Positions 35,385 through 44,000 of a DNA stretch of 64,000 nt are shown in pieces. The notes under the pieces are model-generated. The model had not been told where the DNA came from. It saw only the letters and a program-made list of their open reading frames with translations, and did not search any database. Source of the DNA: SpSt-398 sp041752235 (GTDB taxonomy: Bacteria > Bacteroidota > Bacteroidia > Chitinophagales > Chitinophagaceae); contig JBGSHM010000002.1 of assembly GCA_041752235.1 (NCBI GenBank), positions 62,001 through 126,000 on the forward strand. The letters run 5' to 3'. Positions within the stretch are counted from its first letter, which is position 1; the number at the start of each line of letters is the position of its first letter. Position numbers and translations under genes: made by a program.

Positions 35385-36677
35385 ATGGCAATCAGAACGA
35401 TCACACACTCCACAGAAATTTTATCAGTCATTTTAGGGGGAGGGGCCGGCAGCCGCCTCTACCCACTTACCGCCAGCCGTTCCAAACCCGCCGTACCGAT
35501 CGCGGGTAAATACCGGTTAGTGGATATTCCTATCTCCAATTGCCTGAATAACGGTATCGGACGCATGTTCGTCCTTACACAGTTCAACTCGGCCTCACTC
35601 AACCGGCATATCAAGAATACCTATCATTTCAGCCCTTTTAGCCGGGCTTTTGTTGATATCCTCGCCGCTGAACAAACACCGGATAACCCTACCTGGTACC
35701 AGGGTACAGCTGATGCGGTAAGACAAGGACTACGACATATCGCGCCCTTTGAAAGCGATTATGTCCTCATCCTTTCAGGTGACCAACTCTATCAAATGGA
35801 CTTCGCAGAAATGCTGGAGAACCATAAAGCCCTTGGAGCCGATATCTCCATTGCCACCATTCCGGTGGCTGACCGGGAAGCGCCTGAATTCGGGATCCTG
35901 AAATCAAAAGACGGACTCATCACCTCCTTTGTGGAAAAACCCAAAAAAGAAGTGCTTGTCGATTGGGTAAGCGATACCGGTGAAGAAATGAAAAAGACCG
36001 GAAGGGTCTATCTCGCCTCCATGGGTATTTATATTTTCAACCGCAAGCTATTATTTGACCTGCTCCAAACAGAATACAAAGACGCCACCGACTTTGGTAA
36101 AGAGATCATCCCTCAATCCATCGAAAAATACAAAGTAGCCAGCTACCAGTATGACGGGTATTGGACGGATATCGGAAATATCTATTCCTTCTTTGAAGCC
36201 AATCTGGATCTTACCAAAGACCTGCCGTTGTTCAACCTTTTTGACTCCGACCAAACCATTTATACACGTGCCCGGATGCTGCCACCGGCAAAAGTCAGCG
36301 GCACCACACTCGAAAAAACGGTCGTTTCCGAAGGCTGTATCATCAATGCCTCCCGGGTGGAAAGCTCTGTTGTGGGGATCCGTTCGCGTATTGGCAATGG
36401 CTCAACCGTAGTCAACTCCTACCTGATGGGAAATGATTATTATGAAACCCTCGAGGACATGCAGAGTGACCGTTCCCATGGTGTTCCACTTTTGGGTATC
36501 GGCAACCGCTGCTATATCAAAAATGCGATCCTTGATAAAAACTGCCGCATTGGCGATGATGTCCGGATCAATGGAGGCCCACATCTGGAAAATACAGATC
36601 AACCCCTTTACACAGTTAAGGATGGTATCGTGGTGATCAAGAAGGCGGCGGTGATTCCAAATGGTTTCGTTATCTAA
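35385..36677 (+). CDS. glgC: glucose-1-phosphate adenylyltransferase
   Basis: 430 residues. Makes ADP-glucose from ATP and glucose-1-phosphate. Nucleotidyltransferase signature ILGGGAGSRLYPLT, then SKPAVPIAGKYRLVDIPISN, FVEKPKK and the glucose-binding region YWTDIGNIYSFFEAN. The C-terminal ~130 residues form the left-handed beta-helix. It follows glgA by 12 bp. Downstream lies a 9-bp tandem tract rather than a clear terminator. Confidence 0.95.
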   Translation: MAIRTITHSTEILSVILGGGAGSRLYPLTASRSKPAVPIAGKYRLVDIPISNCLNNGIGRMFVLTQFNSASLNRHIKNTYHFSPFSRAFVDILAAEQTPDNPTWYQGTADAVRQGLRHIAPFESDYVLILSGDQLYQMDFAEMLENHKALGADISIATIPVADREAPEFGILKSKDGLITSFVEKPKKEVLVDWVSDTGEEMKKTGRVYLASMGIYIFNRKLLFDLLQTEYKDATDFGKEIIPQSIEKYKVASYQYDGYWTDIGNIYSFFEANLDLTKDLPLFNLFDSDQTIYTRARMLPPAKVSGTTLEKTVVSEGCIINASRVESSVVGIRSRIGNGSTVVNSYLMGNDYYETLEDMQSDRSHGVPLLGIGNRCYIKNAILDKNCRIGDDVRINGGPHLENTDQPLYTVKDGIVVIKKAAVIPNGFVI

Positions 36678-36678
36678 A

Positions 36679-36746
36679 CACGAATTGGACGAATTAGACG
36701 AATTTCACGAATTCCTGAATTGAATGGATTTCACGAATTGCATGGA
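36679..36746. repeat. 9-bp tandem tract F
   Basis: CGAATT recurs at 36681, 36690, 36699 and 36708, exactly 9 bp apart. A degenerate TGAATT lies at 36716 and another CGAATT at 36734. Only one orientation is clear. It starts 2 bp after the glgC stop. Confidence 0.75.
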
Positions 36747-36838
36747 ATACCAGAGTGGAATTGAGGGAGTAATTTTTAATGTGTCTTTTTTACATATTAA
36801 TTAAAATACGGCTTACCTTTATTTAAATAACGATTGCC

Positions 36839-38350
36839 ATGTCGCTTCTTCCTACCGTCAAGCCCAAGCTCAGTCTTGGGCAGATCATCAACATGAGTGT
36901 GGGGTTCTTTGGGATCCAGTTTGCCTTTGGTTTGCAAAATGCCAACGTCAGCCGGATATTTCAAACACTGGGAGCCAAGATCGAGGAGATTCCCATATTG
37001 TGGATTGCGGCGCCTTTGACGGGTTTGATCATTCAACCGATCATTGGTCATTTTAGTGATAAGACCTGGTTAGGTAAATGGGGGAGAAGAAGACCCTTCT
37101 TTATGGCCGGCGCCATATGTGCGTCCCTTGCCCTCTTTATTTTTCCCAATGTAAGTGCGCTTTGGATGGCAGCGGTGATGTTATGGTTACTGGATGCCTC
37201 CATCAATGTATCCATGGAACCCTTTCGGGCCTTTGTAGGGGATATGCTCCCGGATTCGCAACGGACCACTGGTTTTGCCATGCAAAGTTTCTTTATTGGA
37301 ATTGGCGCTGTTGTTTCCTCTATTTTGCCCTATGTTTTAACAGCCTTTGGTGTGCAAAACGAAGCCGCCGCAGGAATGATTCCCGATTCAGTAAAGATCT
37401 CTTTTATCATTGGTGCCGTTGTTTTCCTGGCAGCGATTGCCTATACCGTATTCACCACCCGTGAGTATTCACCAGAGGAAATGAAGGCCTTTGGCGATAT
37501 TAAAGAGGAAGACAATCATGTTCAAATCAAAACCCCGGCCGATCGGTTTCTTCAGAAAGGAATCATTTGGAGTTTTATCGGGGCCTTGCTTACAGGAGGA
37601 ATGTACTATTACAATTCTGGCCCCTCTGAAAATCTGGAAAAGGAACTGTATGTCCTGACCGGAGGTATCCTGGTTTTTGGAATATTACAAATTATCGCCT
37701 CCTTCTTTGCCCGAGCGAAAAAAGAAAATGGTTTTGTAGAAGTAATGGACGACCTGAACTTTCTTCCTCCCACCATGCAAAAACTGGCGGTTGTTCAATT
37801 CTTTTCCTGGTTCGCCCTATTCTCTATGTGGATCTATTCCTCCCCGGCATTGGCGCAACATCTCTACAATACCACGGATACAACTTCAGCGGATTACAAC
37901 AAGATCAGTAATTGGGTAGGTGTTCTTTTTGCCTATTATAACGGATTTGCCGCCTTGTTTGCCTTTCTCCTTCCTGTTATGGCGAAGCAATTTTCTCGTC
38001 CCGTTACGCACCTTATTTCCTTGGTGGCTGGTGGACTCGGTTTGATCTCCTATTACTTTTTTAAGGATGAAAATATGCTCATCATCAGTATGGCTGGTAT
38101 TGGCCTGGCCTGGTGCAGCATTCTCGCCATGCCTTATTCCATGTTGACAAAAGCCCTTCCGGCCAAAAAGATGGGTGTCTATATGGGCATATTCAACTTC
38201 TTTATTGTTATACCTCAGATCCTCGCCGCCACCTTACTTGGATTTTTGACAAAGCACCTCTTTGACGGAAATGCCATCATGACCATTGTAGTGGGCGGAT
38301 GTTCGATGATCCTGGGTGGACTGCTTACGCTTCGTATCAAAGACAAATAG
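36839..38350 (+). CDS. SUT/MalA-like (SLC45/GPH-type) disaccharide:H+ symporter
   Basis: 503 residues with twelve membrane helices. KWGRRRPFFMAGA after helix 2 is the RWGRRRPF motif of the sucrose/maltose SLC45-type carriers. It is followed after 7 bp by an exported GH13 amylase, which points to uptake of maltose or malto-oligosaccharides released outside the inner membrane. That substrate is inferred from context. Confidence 0.87.
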   Translation: MSLLPTVKPKLSLGQIINMSVGFFGIQFAFGLQNANVSRIFQTLGAKIEEIPILWIAAPLTGLIIQPIIGHFSDKTWLGKWGRRRPFFMAGAICASLALFIFPNVSALWMAAVMLWLLDASINVSMEPFRAFVGDMLPDSQRTTGFAMQSFFIGIGAVVSSILPYVLTAFGVQNEAAAGMIPDSVKISFIIGAVVFLAAIAYTVFTTREYSPEEMKAFGDIKEEDNHVQIKTPADRFLQKGIIWSFIGALLTGGMYYYNSGPSENLEKELYVLTGGILVFGILQIIASFFARAKKENGFVEVMDDLNFLPPTMQKLAVVQFFSWFALFSMWIYSSPALAQHLYNTTDTTSADYNKISNWVGVLFAYYNGFAALFAFLLPVMAKQFSRPVTHLISLVAGGLGLISYYFFKDENMLIISMAGIGLAWCSILAMPYSMLTKALPAKKMGVYMGIFNFFIVIPQILAATLLGFLTKHLFDGNAIMTIVVGGCSMILGGLLTLRIKDK

Positions 38351-38357
38351 TAATCGT

Positions 38358-40226
38358 ATGAAAAAATTAAGTTTTCTCTTCCTGTTACTGTTGACAGGCA
38401 CTTTGTATTCCCAAACCATTTATCCTTCGCATTGGTGGGCAGGGATGCAAAACAATAAATTGCAGGTGCTGATAAAAGCAGAAAAAGAAATTCCGCGCAA
38501 TAAGCTTGTATTTCGGTCGACTTCGGCGGATGTAAAGGTTATTAAGGTTCACCATTTCACAAACGCAAAGTATCTCGCCATTGATCTGGAAATTTCAAAA
38601 ACTGCCAGGCCGCAGAAATTTCGATTTGAATTCGTTGGCATTACCCCGGGGAAAACAGTGATCAATTATGAATTGAAAGCACGGAGTTCCCAAAATGGAA
38701 AGACAAGGGTCATGGGTGTTACATCCAAGGATGTTTCCTATTTGCTCATGCCCGATCGTTTTGCCAATGGGGATCCGTCCAATGATGCATTTACTAACCT
38801 GCGAGACAATGGCAGTGACCGGAATAACAAATTCGCGCGGCACGGTGGAGATATCAAAGGGGTACAAGACCATCTGGATTATTTTAATGATCTCGGGATT
38901 ACGGCACTCTGGTTCACCCCGGTACTGGAAAATGATATGCCCAAGGAACATGAAGGCAATAACGATATGGCGGGATACCATGGTTACTGGTTTACCGATC
39001 ATTACAGGATCGACCCACGATTTGGTACCAATGAAGAATACAAAGCGCTGGTAAACGCCGCGCATGCAAAAGGGCTTAAGATCATTCAAGATGCGATCTA
39101 CAACCACGTTGGACTTTGGCATTGGATGAATAAAGATGCCCCGGAAGAGAATTGGATCAATCGCTGGCCCAGCTTTACTGGTCCCAATCACCGCGAAGAA
39201 ACCATGTTCGATCCCTATGGTTCTGCTTTTGACAAAAATAATATGGTCAAAGGTTGGTTTACCTCCCATTTACCAGACGTGAACCTGGATAATCCATATG
39301 TAGCCAATTACCTGATCCAAAATGCCATCTGGCTGACCGAAGAATTCGGGTTCGATGGATTCCGGATCGATACCTACAAATATTGTGAAGAACCATTTGT
39401 CAATAAACTGAATGCCGCCCTGGCCAAAGAATTTCCTAAACTAACCACCTTCGTTGAAGCCTGGGCCAATACCGTTGTAGCCAATGCCTACTTTGTGCAG
39501 AATAAGATCAATACCGATTTCAAACACAATGCCCCGGGTGCCATCGACTTCTCGCTGTGCTTTGCCATGCATGCAGGGATGAACCAGCCCTTTGGTTGGA
39601 CAGAAGGCGTAAACAGGCTCTATATGACCCTGTCACAGGATATCGTGTACAAAAACCCCATGAACAATTGCATTTTCCTGGATAACCATGATATGGACCG
39701 GATCTATTCCGTGATCGGAGAGGATTGGAATAAAATGAAATGGGGGCTTAACTGGTTACTCACCATGCGTGGAATTCCCCAACTGTATTATGGAACAGAG
39801 ATCCTGATGAAGAATTTTAAAAACCCGAACGATGCGGAAGTACGCCATGATTTCCCGGGTGGTTGGGCCAATGATCCACAAAATAAGTTTTCCAGTGCCG
39901 GTAGGTCAGAAATGGAAAATACTTCCTTCAACTATGTCAGTAAACTCCTTCATTTCCGAAAAAATTCCTCTGCCATCACTTCAGGTAAGACCATGCAATA
40001 CGTTGTGCGTAATGCGACCTATGTTTATTTCCGATATGATGAGAAACAAACAGTCATGGTACTTACGAATACAGGCAATAGTGCTTATACACCTGATTGG
40101 AGTATCTATCAGGAACGGGTGAAAGGGTTTACTAAAATGCGAAATATTCAAACCGGTGAGATCCTGAACCTGGAAGGATATTCCATTCCGGCAAAAGAAG
40201 GGGTAGTATTCGAATTATTAAAGTAG
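38358..40226 (+). CDS. exported GH13 alpha-amylase / cyclomaltodextrinase
   Basis: 622 residues. The start at 38358 gives the signal peptide MKKLSFLFLLLLTGTLYSQ; an in-frame start at 38316 lies inside the transporter gene. An N-terminal Ig-like domain of the cyclomaltodextrinase type (about 20-110) precedes the barrel. Conserved regions: QDAIYNH; nucleophile D338 (GFRIDTY); acid/base E367 (FVEAW); D445 (DNHDMDR). A C-terminal beta-sandwich closes the protein. It produces maltose or oligosaccharides from starch or cyclodextrins, probably in the periplasm, for the co-transcribed symporter. Confidence 0.92.
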   Translation: MKKLSFLFLLLLTGTLYSQTIYPSHWWAGMQNNKLQVLIKAEKEIPRNKLVFRSTSADVKVIKVHHFTNAKYLAIDLEISKTARPQKFRFEFVGITPGKTVINYELKARSSQNGKTRVMGVTSKDVSYLLMPDRFANGDPSNDAFTNLRDNGSDRNNKFARHGGDIKGVQDHLDYFNDLGITALWFTPVLENDMPKEHEGNNDMAGYHGYWFTDHYRIDPRFGTNEEYKALVNAAHAKGLKIIQDAIYNHVGLWHWMNKDAPEENWINRWPSFTGPNHREETMFDPYGSAFDKNNMVKGWFTSHLPDVNLDNPYVANYLIQNAIWLTEEFGFDGFRIDTYKYCEEPFVNKLNAALAKEFPKLTTFVEAWANTVVANAYFVQNKINTDFKHNAPGAIDFSLCFAMHAGMNQPFGWTEGVNRLYMTLSQDIVYKNPMNNCIFLDNHDMDRIYSVIGEDWNKMKWGLNWLLTMRGIPQLYYGTEILMKNFKNPNDAEVRHDFPGGWANDPQNKFSSAGRSEMENTSFNYVSKLLHFRKNSSAITSGKTMQYVVRNATYVYFRYDEKQTVMVLTNTGNSAYTPDWSIYQERVKGFTKMRNIQTGEILNLEGYSIPAKEGVVFELLK

Positions 40227-40235
40227 TTATGTTTC

Positions 40236-40312
40236 ACCGCAAAGACGGTATGACACAAAGGGGCGCTAAGATGATTACTTAGCGCCCCTTTGCGTCATAC
40301 CGTCTTTGCGGT
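40236..40312. repeat. 35-bp-stem inverted element B4 (convergent gap)
   Basis: Arms 40236-40270 and 40278-40312 match at 34 of 35 positions around a 7-nt loop. Octad words such as CGCAAAGA, CGGTATGA, CACAAAGG. It fills the gap between the amylase and the GLPGLI gene. Confidence 0.97.
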
Positions 40313-40318
40313 TATTCT

Positions 40319-41065
40319 CTATAAAGTAATGAACCAGATCGACCGGTCGTGGTACTTATCGCCCCAGTTCTTGATGGCTGCATCTACTGTTGACACCAAG
40401 GCCTTATCATCGGCTTTCTTTCCCTTACTGGGAGGAAGAATGGTCTTCTCATCCTTTTCAGATAAAACCTCCACTTTGGTGGCAAACCAGGTGGTATACA
40501 ACCGGGGAACAGCCAGACCCAGGATGGCACCAGGCAACCCATTAAAAGACTCAGGGCCGGCAGAAGGAACAATCTCATCGGAATAAAAAGCGACAACCAC
40601 CACCGAATCACAGATACGGGTGATCGCTTTTCGACATTCATATCCGGCGATCGTCCTGGTTTCAGGCTCCAATTTCCAGGTGTATTTTTTCAAGGAGTCC
40701 TGTAGAAGAAAAAGGGTTTCAAATACCTGTTTTTGACTGGTAGCTGCCCCACTGGCCAGATCGGAGTACACGGTATTGGTAACGGCAGGGCTTTCAAAAA
40801 AGCCTGAGTTCTTTTGTTCCACTTCGCGACCGGGGCGATAGATTGACTTACCCCCATCGATCAACAGATCAAAATAATCTGTCCGGAATTGGGGGATCAA
40901 TTTCTTGAATTCCTCGGCCCATGAATCTGTTTCACCAGAGAAATACAATCGATGGGTATTTGTCTTTCGCTCAAATTCGATCTTGGTTTTACGAATAAAG
41001 GCTGTTTGTGTCATCCCTTCCAGGGAAAAAGCCAATAACAAAATGATCAGGATCCTTGTTCTCAT
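40319..41065 (-). CDS. GLPGLI family exported protein
   Basis: 248 residues from the ATG at 41065, with signal peptide MRTRILIILLLAFSLEGMTQ. FNGLPGAILGLAV carries the GLPGLI motif that names the family. Function unknown; the family is usually encoded beside a TonB-receptor-like barrel, as here. The upstream gene's stop (41067-41069) is 1 bp away, so the two are translationally linked. A single cysteine pair (CRKAITRIC) is visible. Confidence 0.9.
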   Translation of the reverse strand: MRTRILIILLLAFSLEGMTQTAFIRKTKIEFERKTNTHRLYFSGETDSWAEEFKKLIPQFRTDYFDLLIDGGKSIYRPGREVEQKNSGFFESPAVTNTVYSDLASGAATSQKQVFETLFLLQDSLKKYTWKLEPETRTIAGYECRKAITRICDSVVVVAFYSDEIVPSAGPESFNGLPGAILGLAVPRLYTTWFATKVEVLSEKDEKTILPPSKGKKADDKALVSTVDAAIKNWGDKYHDRSIWFITL

Positions 41066-41066
41066 A

Positions 41067-43844
41067 TTATTTTGTTGTTCCAGGTTGTTTAGTAAAATTC
41101 CACACAAAACTCAGCATCCCATAACGCCCCAACTGATTGTAATTCCGTTCATATACACGGTTAAGCGTGAACTCTCTGTCAAAGCCCCGGCGTTGGTTAA
41201 GAATATCATTCATCTCCAGTCTGAATTCTCCATTCTTCTTCTTAAACACCTGGTAGTTCAAGGTGGCGCCCCACACCGTGAAATTGTTATTACCGTCAAA
41301 AGCATCTGTTTTTTCACGGAGATAGAAATTCACATCCGTTCCGATTCTGAGCCTTTTTGTAAGATAAACATTGACATTAGCACTATGTTCCTGACTCCAG
41401 AAACTGAGTTTATTTGGATTGATGCTAGACTGAGACGTATTTAAATTATATCCCACATTGGCATTGAAATCATACTTGTCTTCCTTATATGAATAAACAC
41501 TTAATGAAAGCCCGGTGGTATTGTTATTGCTTGTATTCGAAATTCCATTCACAAAATTCACAAATCGGCCTCCATTGGTTTGCAGGTTTACACCCAAATT
41601 CAATTCGGTCTTTTTTAGCTTGAAACCGTACGAGCTGTAAAAGTAATAGTCAAAATTTCCATTGGTATTGATGTACTTCTGTGTCGTAACCCCATTGACC
41701 GTAACCTGACTGCTTACAATGGCTTTATTCGTAGAACTAAAGGAACCATTGATCCAGATATTTCTTCCAGTCAACAATTTAAAATCACTAAAGAACAAGG
41801 AAACACTATGACGGAAAGCCTGTTCCAGATCGGGGTTTCCTTCCTGAATGAACAAGGAATTGGTATTCTCACGAATGGGATTCACCTGATCCAGACTGGG
41901 GGGTTGCGGGGAACCGGAATAAGTCAGGTTCAGGCTTCGCTGAGCCGCCATCTTATAGGTGATCCGGCTGGTAGGGAAGAGGTTGGTATACTTCAGGTCA
42001 TTTACCTTCTTGCCCAATGAATCAAACTGCTCATAGCGGGCCAGACCTAAATTGGTTCCAATATTCGCAATGAGTTTCTTTCCATTATACTGATACTTGA
42101 ATCCAGCGCTGTTGGAATGGTAATTCAGGCTGTATTTATTGCTGAATTCCTGATTGAGCCCGGTATATTTTCCGTTCACTTTATCAAAACTCCGGCGGTC
42201 CGCATCACTGCCGATCCGGCTAAACGCATAGTTGAATTCAACCAGCGCTTTCTTTCCCGCAGGTTCAGTATACACCAACTTGGAATTGGTGGTAAGGGTT
42301 TTTGAGTAATTGGATTTAAACTGGTCCACTGTATCACGGAGGTAGGGATTGGCAGAACCACTATAAAAATCGGTTGTGGAAAACAGGAACCCGGTGGAGT
42401 TCCCTTCATTGTATTTATGGGAAAGGGAAAGCGAGAGTGTCCTGCCTTTTTTGGTGAACTTCTGTCTCCATAAAACACTGGCCAGATAGGCTTCGTTGGT
42501 GGATTCAGAGGAGTTATCAATCTTATTATCGTTGACCAGGTCCAGGTTTTCATCCTGTGACAAGGTGTTGGAAATAGTAGCGCTCGTCTTTCTTTCTTTT
42601 TTGGCATTCACCTTGAACCGAAGCGAAGCCAGTGAATCGATCTTGATATCGTACATGCCACTGGCCAATTGCCTGGTTTCCTGGGTACCACTTTTGTGGT
42701 TTTCGCGGGAATAATAAGCGGAATCGGGCAGAATGTATTTGGTCAATGAGTTCCCGATGGCCTCGTTTTTTATATCCCGTATTGTATAATTCAGGTTCAT
42801 GTTCTGCTGATCCTTTAACCATTTATTGGAATAATGTGCGCCAGCCTTGAACGTACGCGGTATCCCTTCATCATAGAACTGGTTCGACCAATCCCCGAAA
42901 TCATCATCCCCATCACTGCTGATCATGATAAACCCGGCACCCATTTCCACCGTCGCATCACCAAAATCATCTCCCTCGCCAAACTTGTTTCGGTCCTGCC
43001 AGCCCAATCCGGTCTTACCCGTATTGGAGGCGATTCCATATACCGAGAATTTCTTTTTTCCTTTAAAAAAGTTCAACATGGCCTCTTCGGAATACCGCTC
43101 CTCGGTTCCTCCCCCAATAACCACCTTACCGAAATAGCCCTTTTTCTTATCCTCCTTCAGTACCAGGTTCAGGGTTTTGGACCGGCTCCCGTCATCCACA
43201 CCCGTAAATTCAGACTGCTCACTTTTTTTATCAAAGGATTGCACCTTATCAATGGCATCGGCCCGCAGGTTCTCAATCACCACAGCCGGGTCATCTCCAA
43301 AAAATTCTTCCCCATCCACCAGCACTTTTTCTACTTTCTGGCCCTGAGCCGTAACCTGTCCTTTATTATCCACCTGCAATCCCGGCATGATCCGGAGAAG
43401 GTCTTTTACCGATGCTCCGTCCCTAACTTTGAAACTGTCCGCCGTATACTCGATGGTATCCCCACGCATGCGAATCGCCCGGTTTTGCTTCACGATCACC
43501 TCCTCCAGTAATTTACTCGTAGGGATAACGGGAATTGACCCTAAATTGAGCGTCTCACCAGCTCCAAGACGGATATCCTCCACATGATCAACATATTTCG
43601 GATAATGAATATATAGGTAGAAATGGCCAGTATCCAGACTTTGGAAGGAAAAAGAACCATCGGTTTTGGTCCGAACAAAGCGGTAAAGCGTAGAATCCTT
43701 CTTATTGACAAGGGAAATGATCGCATCGCCGAGGTTTTTCTTCTCAAAACTGTCCAATATGACGCCGGATAACTGTGCTTTTTGGGAGAAGGCGGAATAG
43801 GAAAGGAGTAGGCCTATACAGAAGGACAGCAGACGATATCTCAT
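41067..43844 (-). CDS. TonB-dependent-receptor-like outer membrane barrel with carboxypeptidase-regulatory domain
   Basis: 925 residues. Signal peptide, then an N-terminal CarboxypepD_reg-like domain (about 20-105). A plug-like segment follows (LLRIMPGLQVDNKG, VLVDGEEFFGDDP), then a long 14-plus-strand barrel ending in GMLSFVWNF. The group (OMP_b-brl_3) often lacks an obvious TonB box and a SusD partner, as here. It may transport or assemble something with the GLPGLI protein; no substrate is suggested. It is first in the two-gene unit. Confidence 0.9.
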   Translation of the reverse strand: MRYRLLSFCIGLLLSYSAFSQKAQLSGVILDSFEKKNLGDAIISLVNKKDSTLYRFVRTKTDGSFSFQSLDTGHFYLYIHYPKYVDHVEDIRLGAGETLNLGSIPVIPTSKLLEEVIVKQNRAIRMRGDTIEYTADSFKVRDGASVKDLLRIMPGLQVDNKGQVTAQGQKVEKVLVDGEEFFGDDPAVVIENLRADAIDKVQSFDKKSEQSEFTGVDDGSRSKTLNLVLKEDKKKGYFGKVVIGGGTEERYSEEAMLNFFKGKKKFSVYGIASNTGKTGLGWQDRNKFGEGDDFGDATVEMGAGFIMISSDGDDDFGDWSNQFYDEGIPRTFKAGAHYSNKWLKDQQNMNLNYTIRDIKNEAIGNSLTKYILPDSAYYSRENHKSGTQETRQLASGMYDIKIDSLASLRFKVNAKKERKTSATISNTLSQDENLDLVNDNKIDNSSESTNEAYLASVLWRQKFTKKGRTLSLSLSHKYNEGNSTGFLFSTTDFYSGSANPYLRDTVDQFKSNYSKTLTTNSKLVYTEPAGKKALVEFNYAFSRIGSDADRRSFDKVNGKYTGLNQEFSNKYSLNYHSNSAGFKYQYNGKKLIANIGTNLGLARYEQFDSLGKKVNDLKYTNLFPTSRITYKMAAQRSLNLTYSGSPQPPSLDQVNPIRENTNSLFIQEGNPDLEQAFRHSVSLFFSDFKLLTGRNIWINGSFSSTNKAIVSSQVTVNGVTTQKYINTNGNFDYYFYSSYGFKLKKTELNLGVNLQTNGGRFVNFVNGISNTSNNNTTGLSLSVYSYKEDKYDFNANVGYNLNTSQSSINPNKLSFWSQEHSANVNVYLTKRLRIGTDVNFYLREKTDAFDGNNNFTVWGATLNYQVFKKKNGEFRLEMNDILNQRRGFDREFTLNRVYERNYNQLGRYGMLSFVWNFTKQPGTTK

Positions 43845-44000
43845 GCAATTGCTTTAGGGGTGGTTTTGCGAAAAAATCGAAGATGCTAAATTCCACTAAT
43901 TCCATACGGATTCAAAACCACTAATCCTTAATTTTACGTTAAACCGGGTTTATTCCCGAATTTCAGCTACCATTCTTCCATTTCTTCTAAAACCACATAC

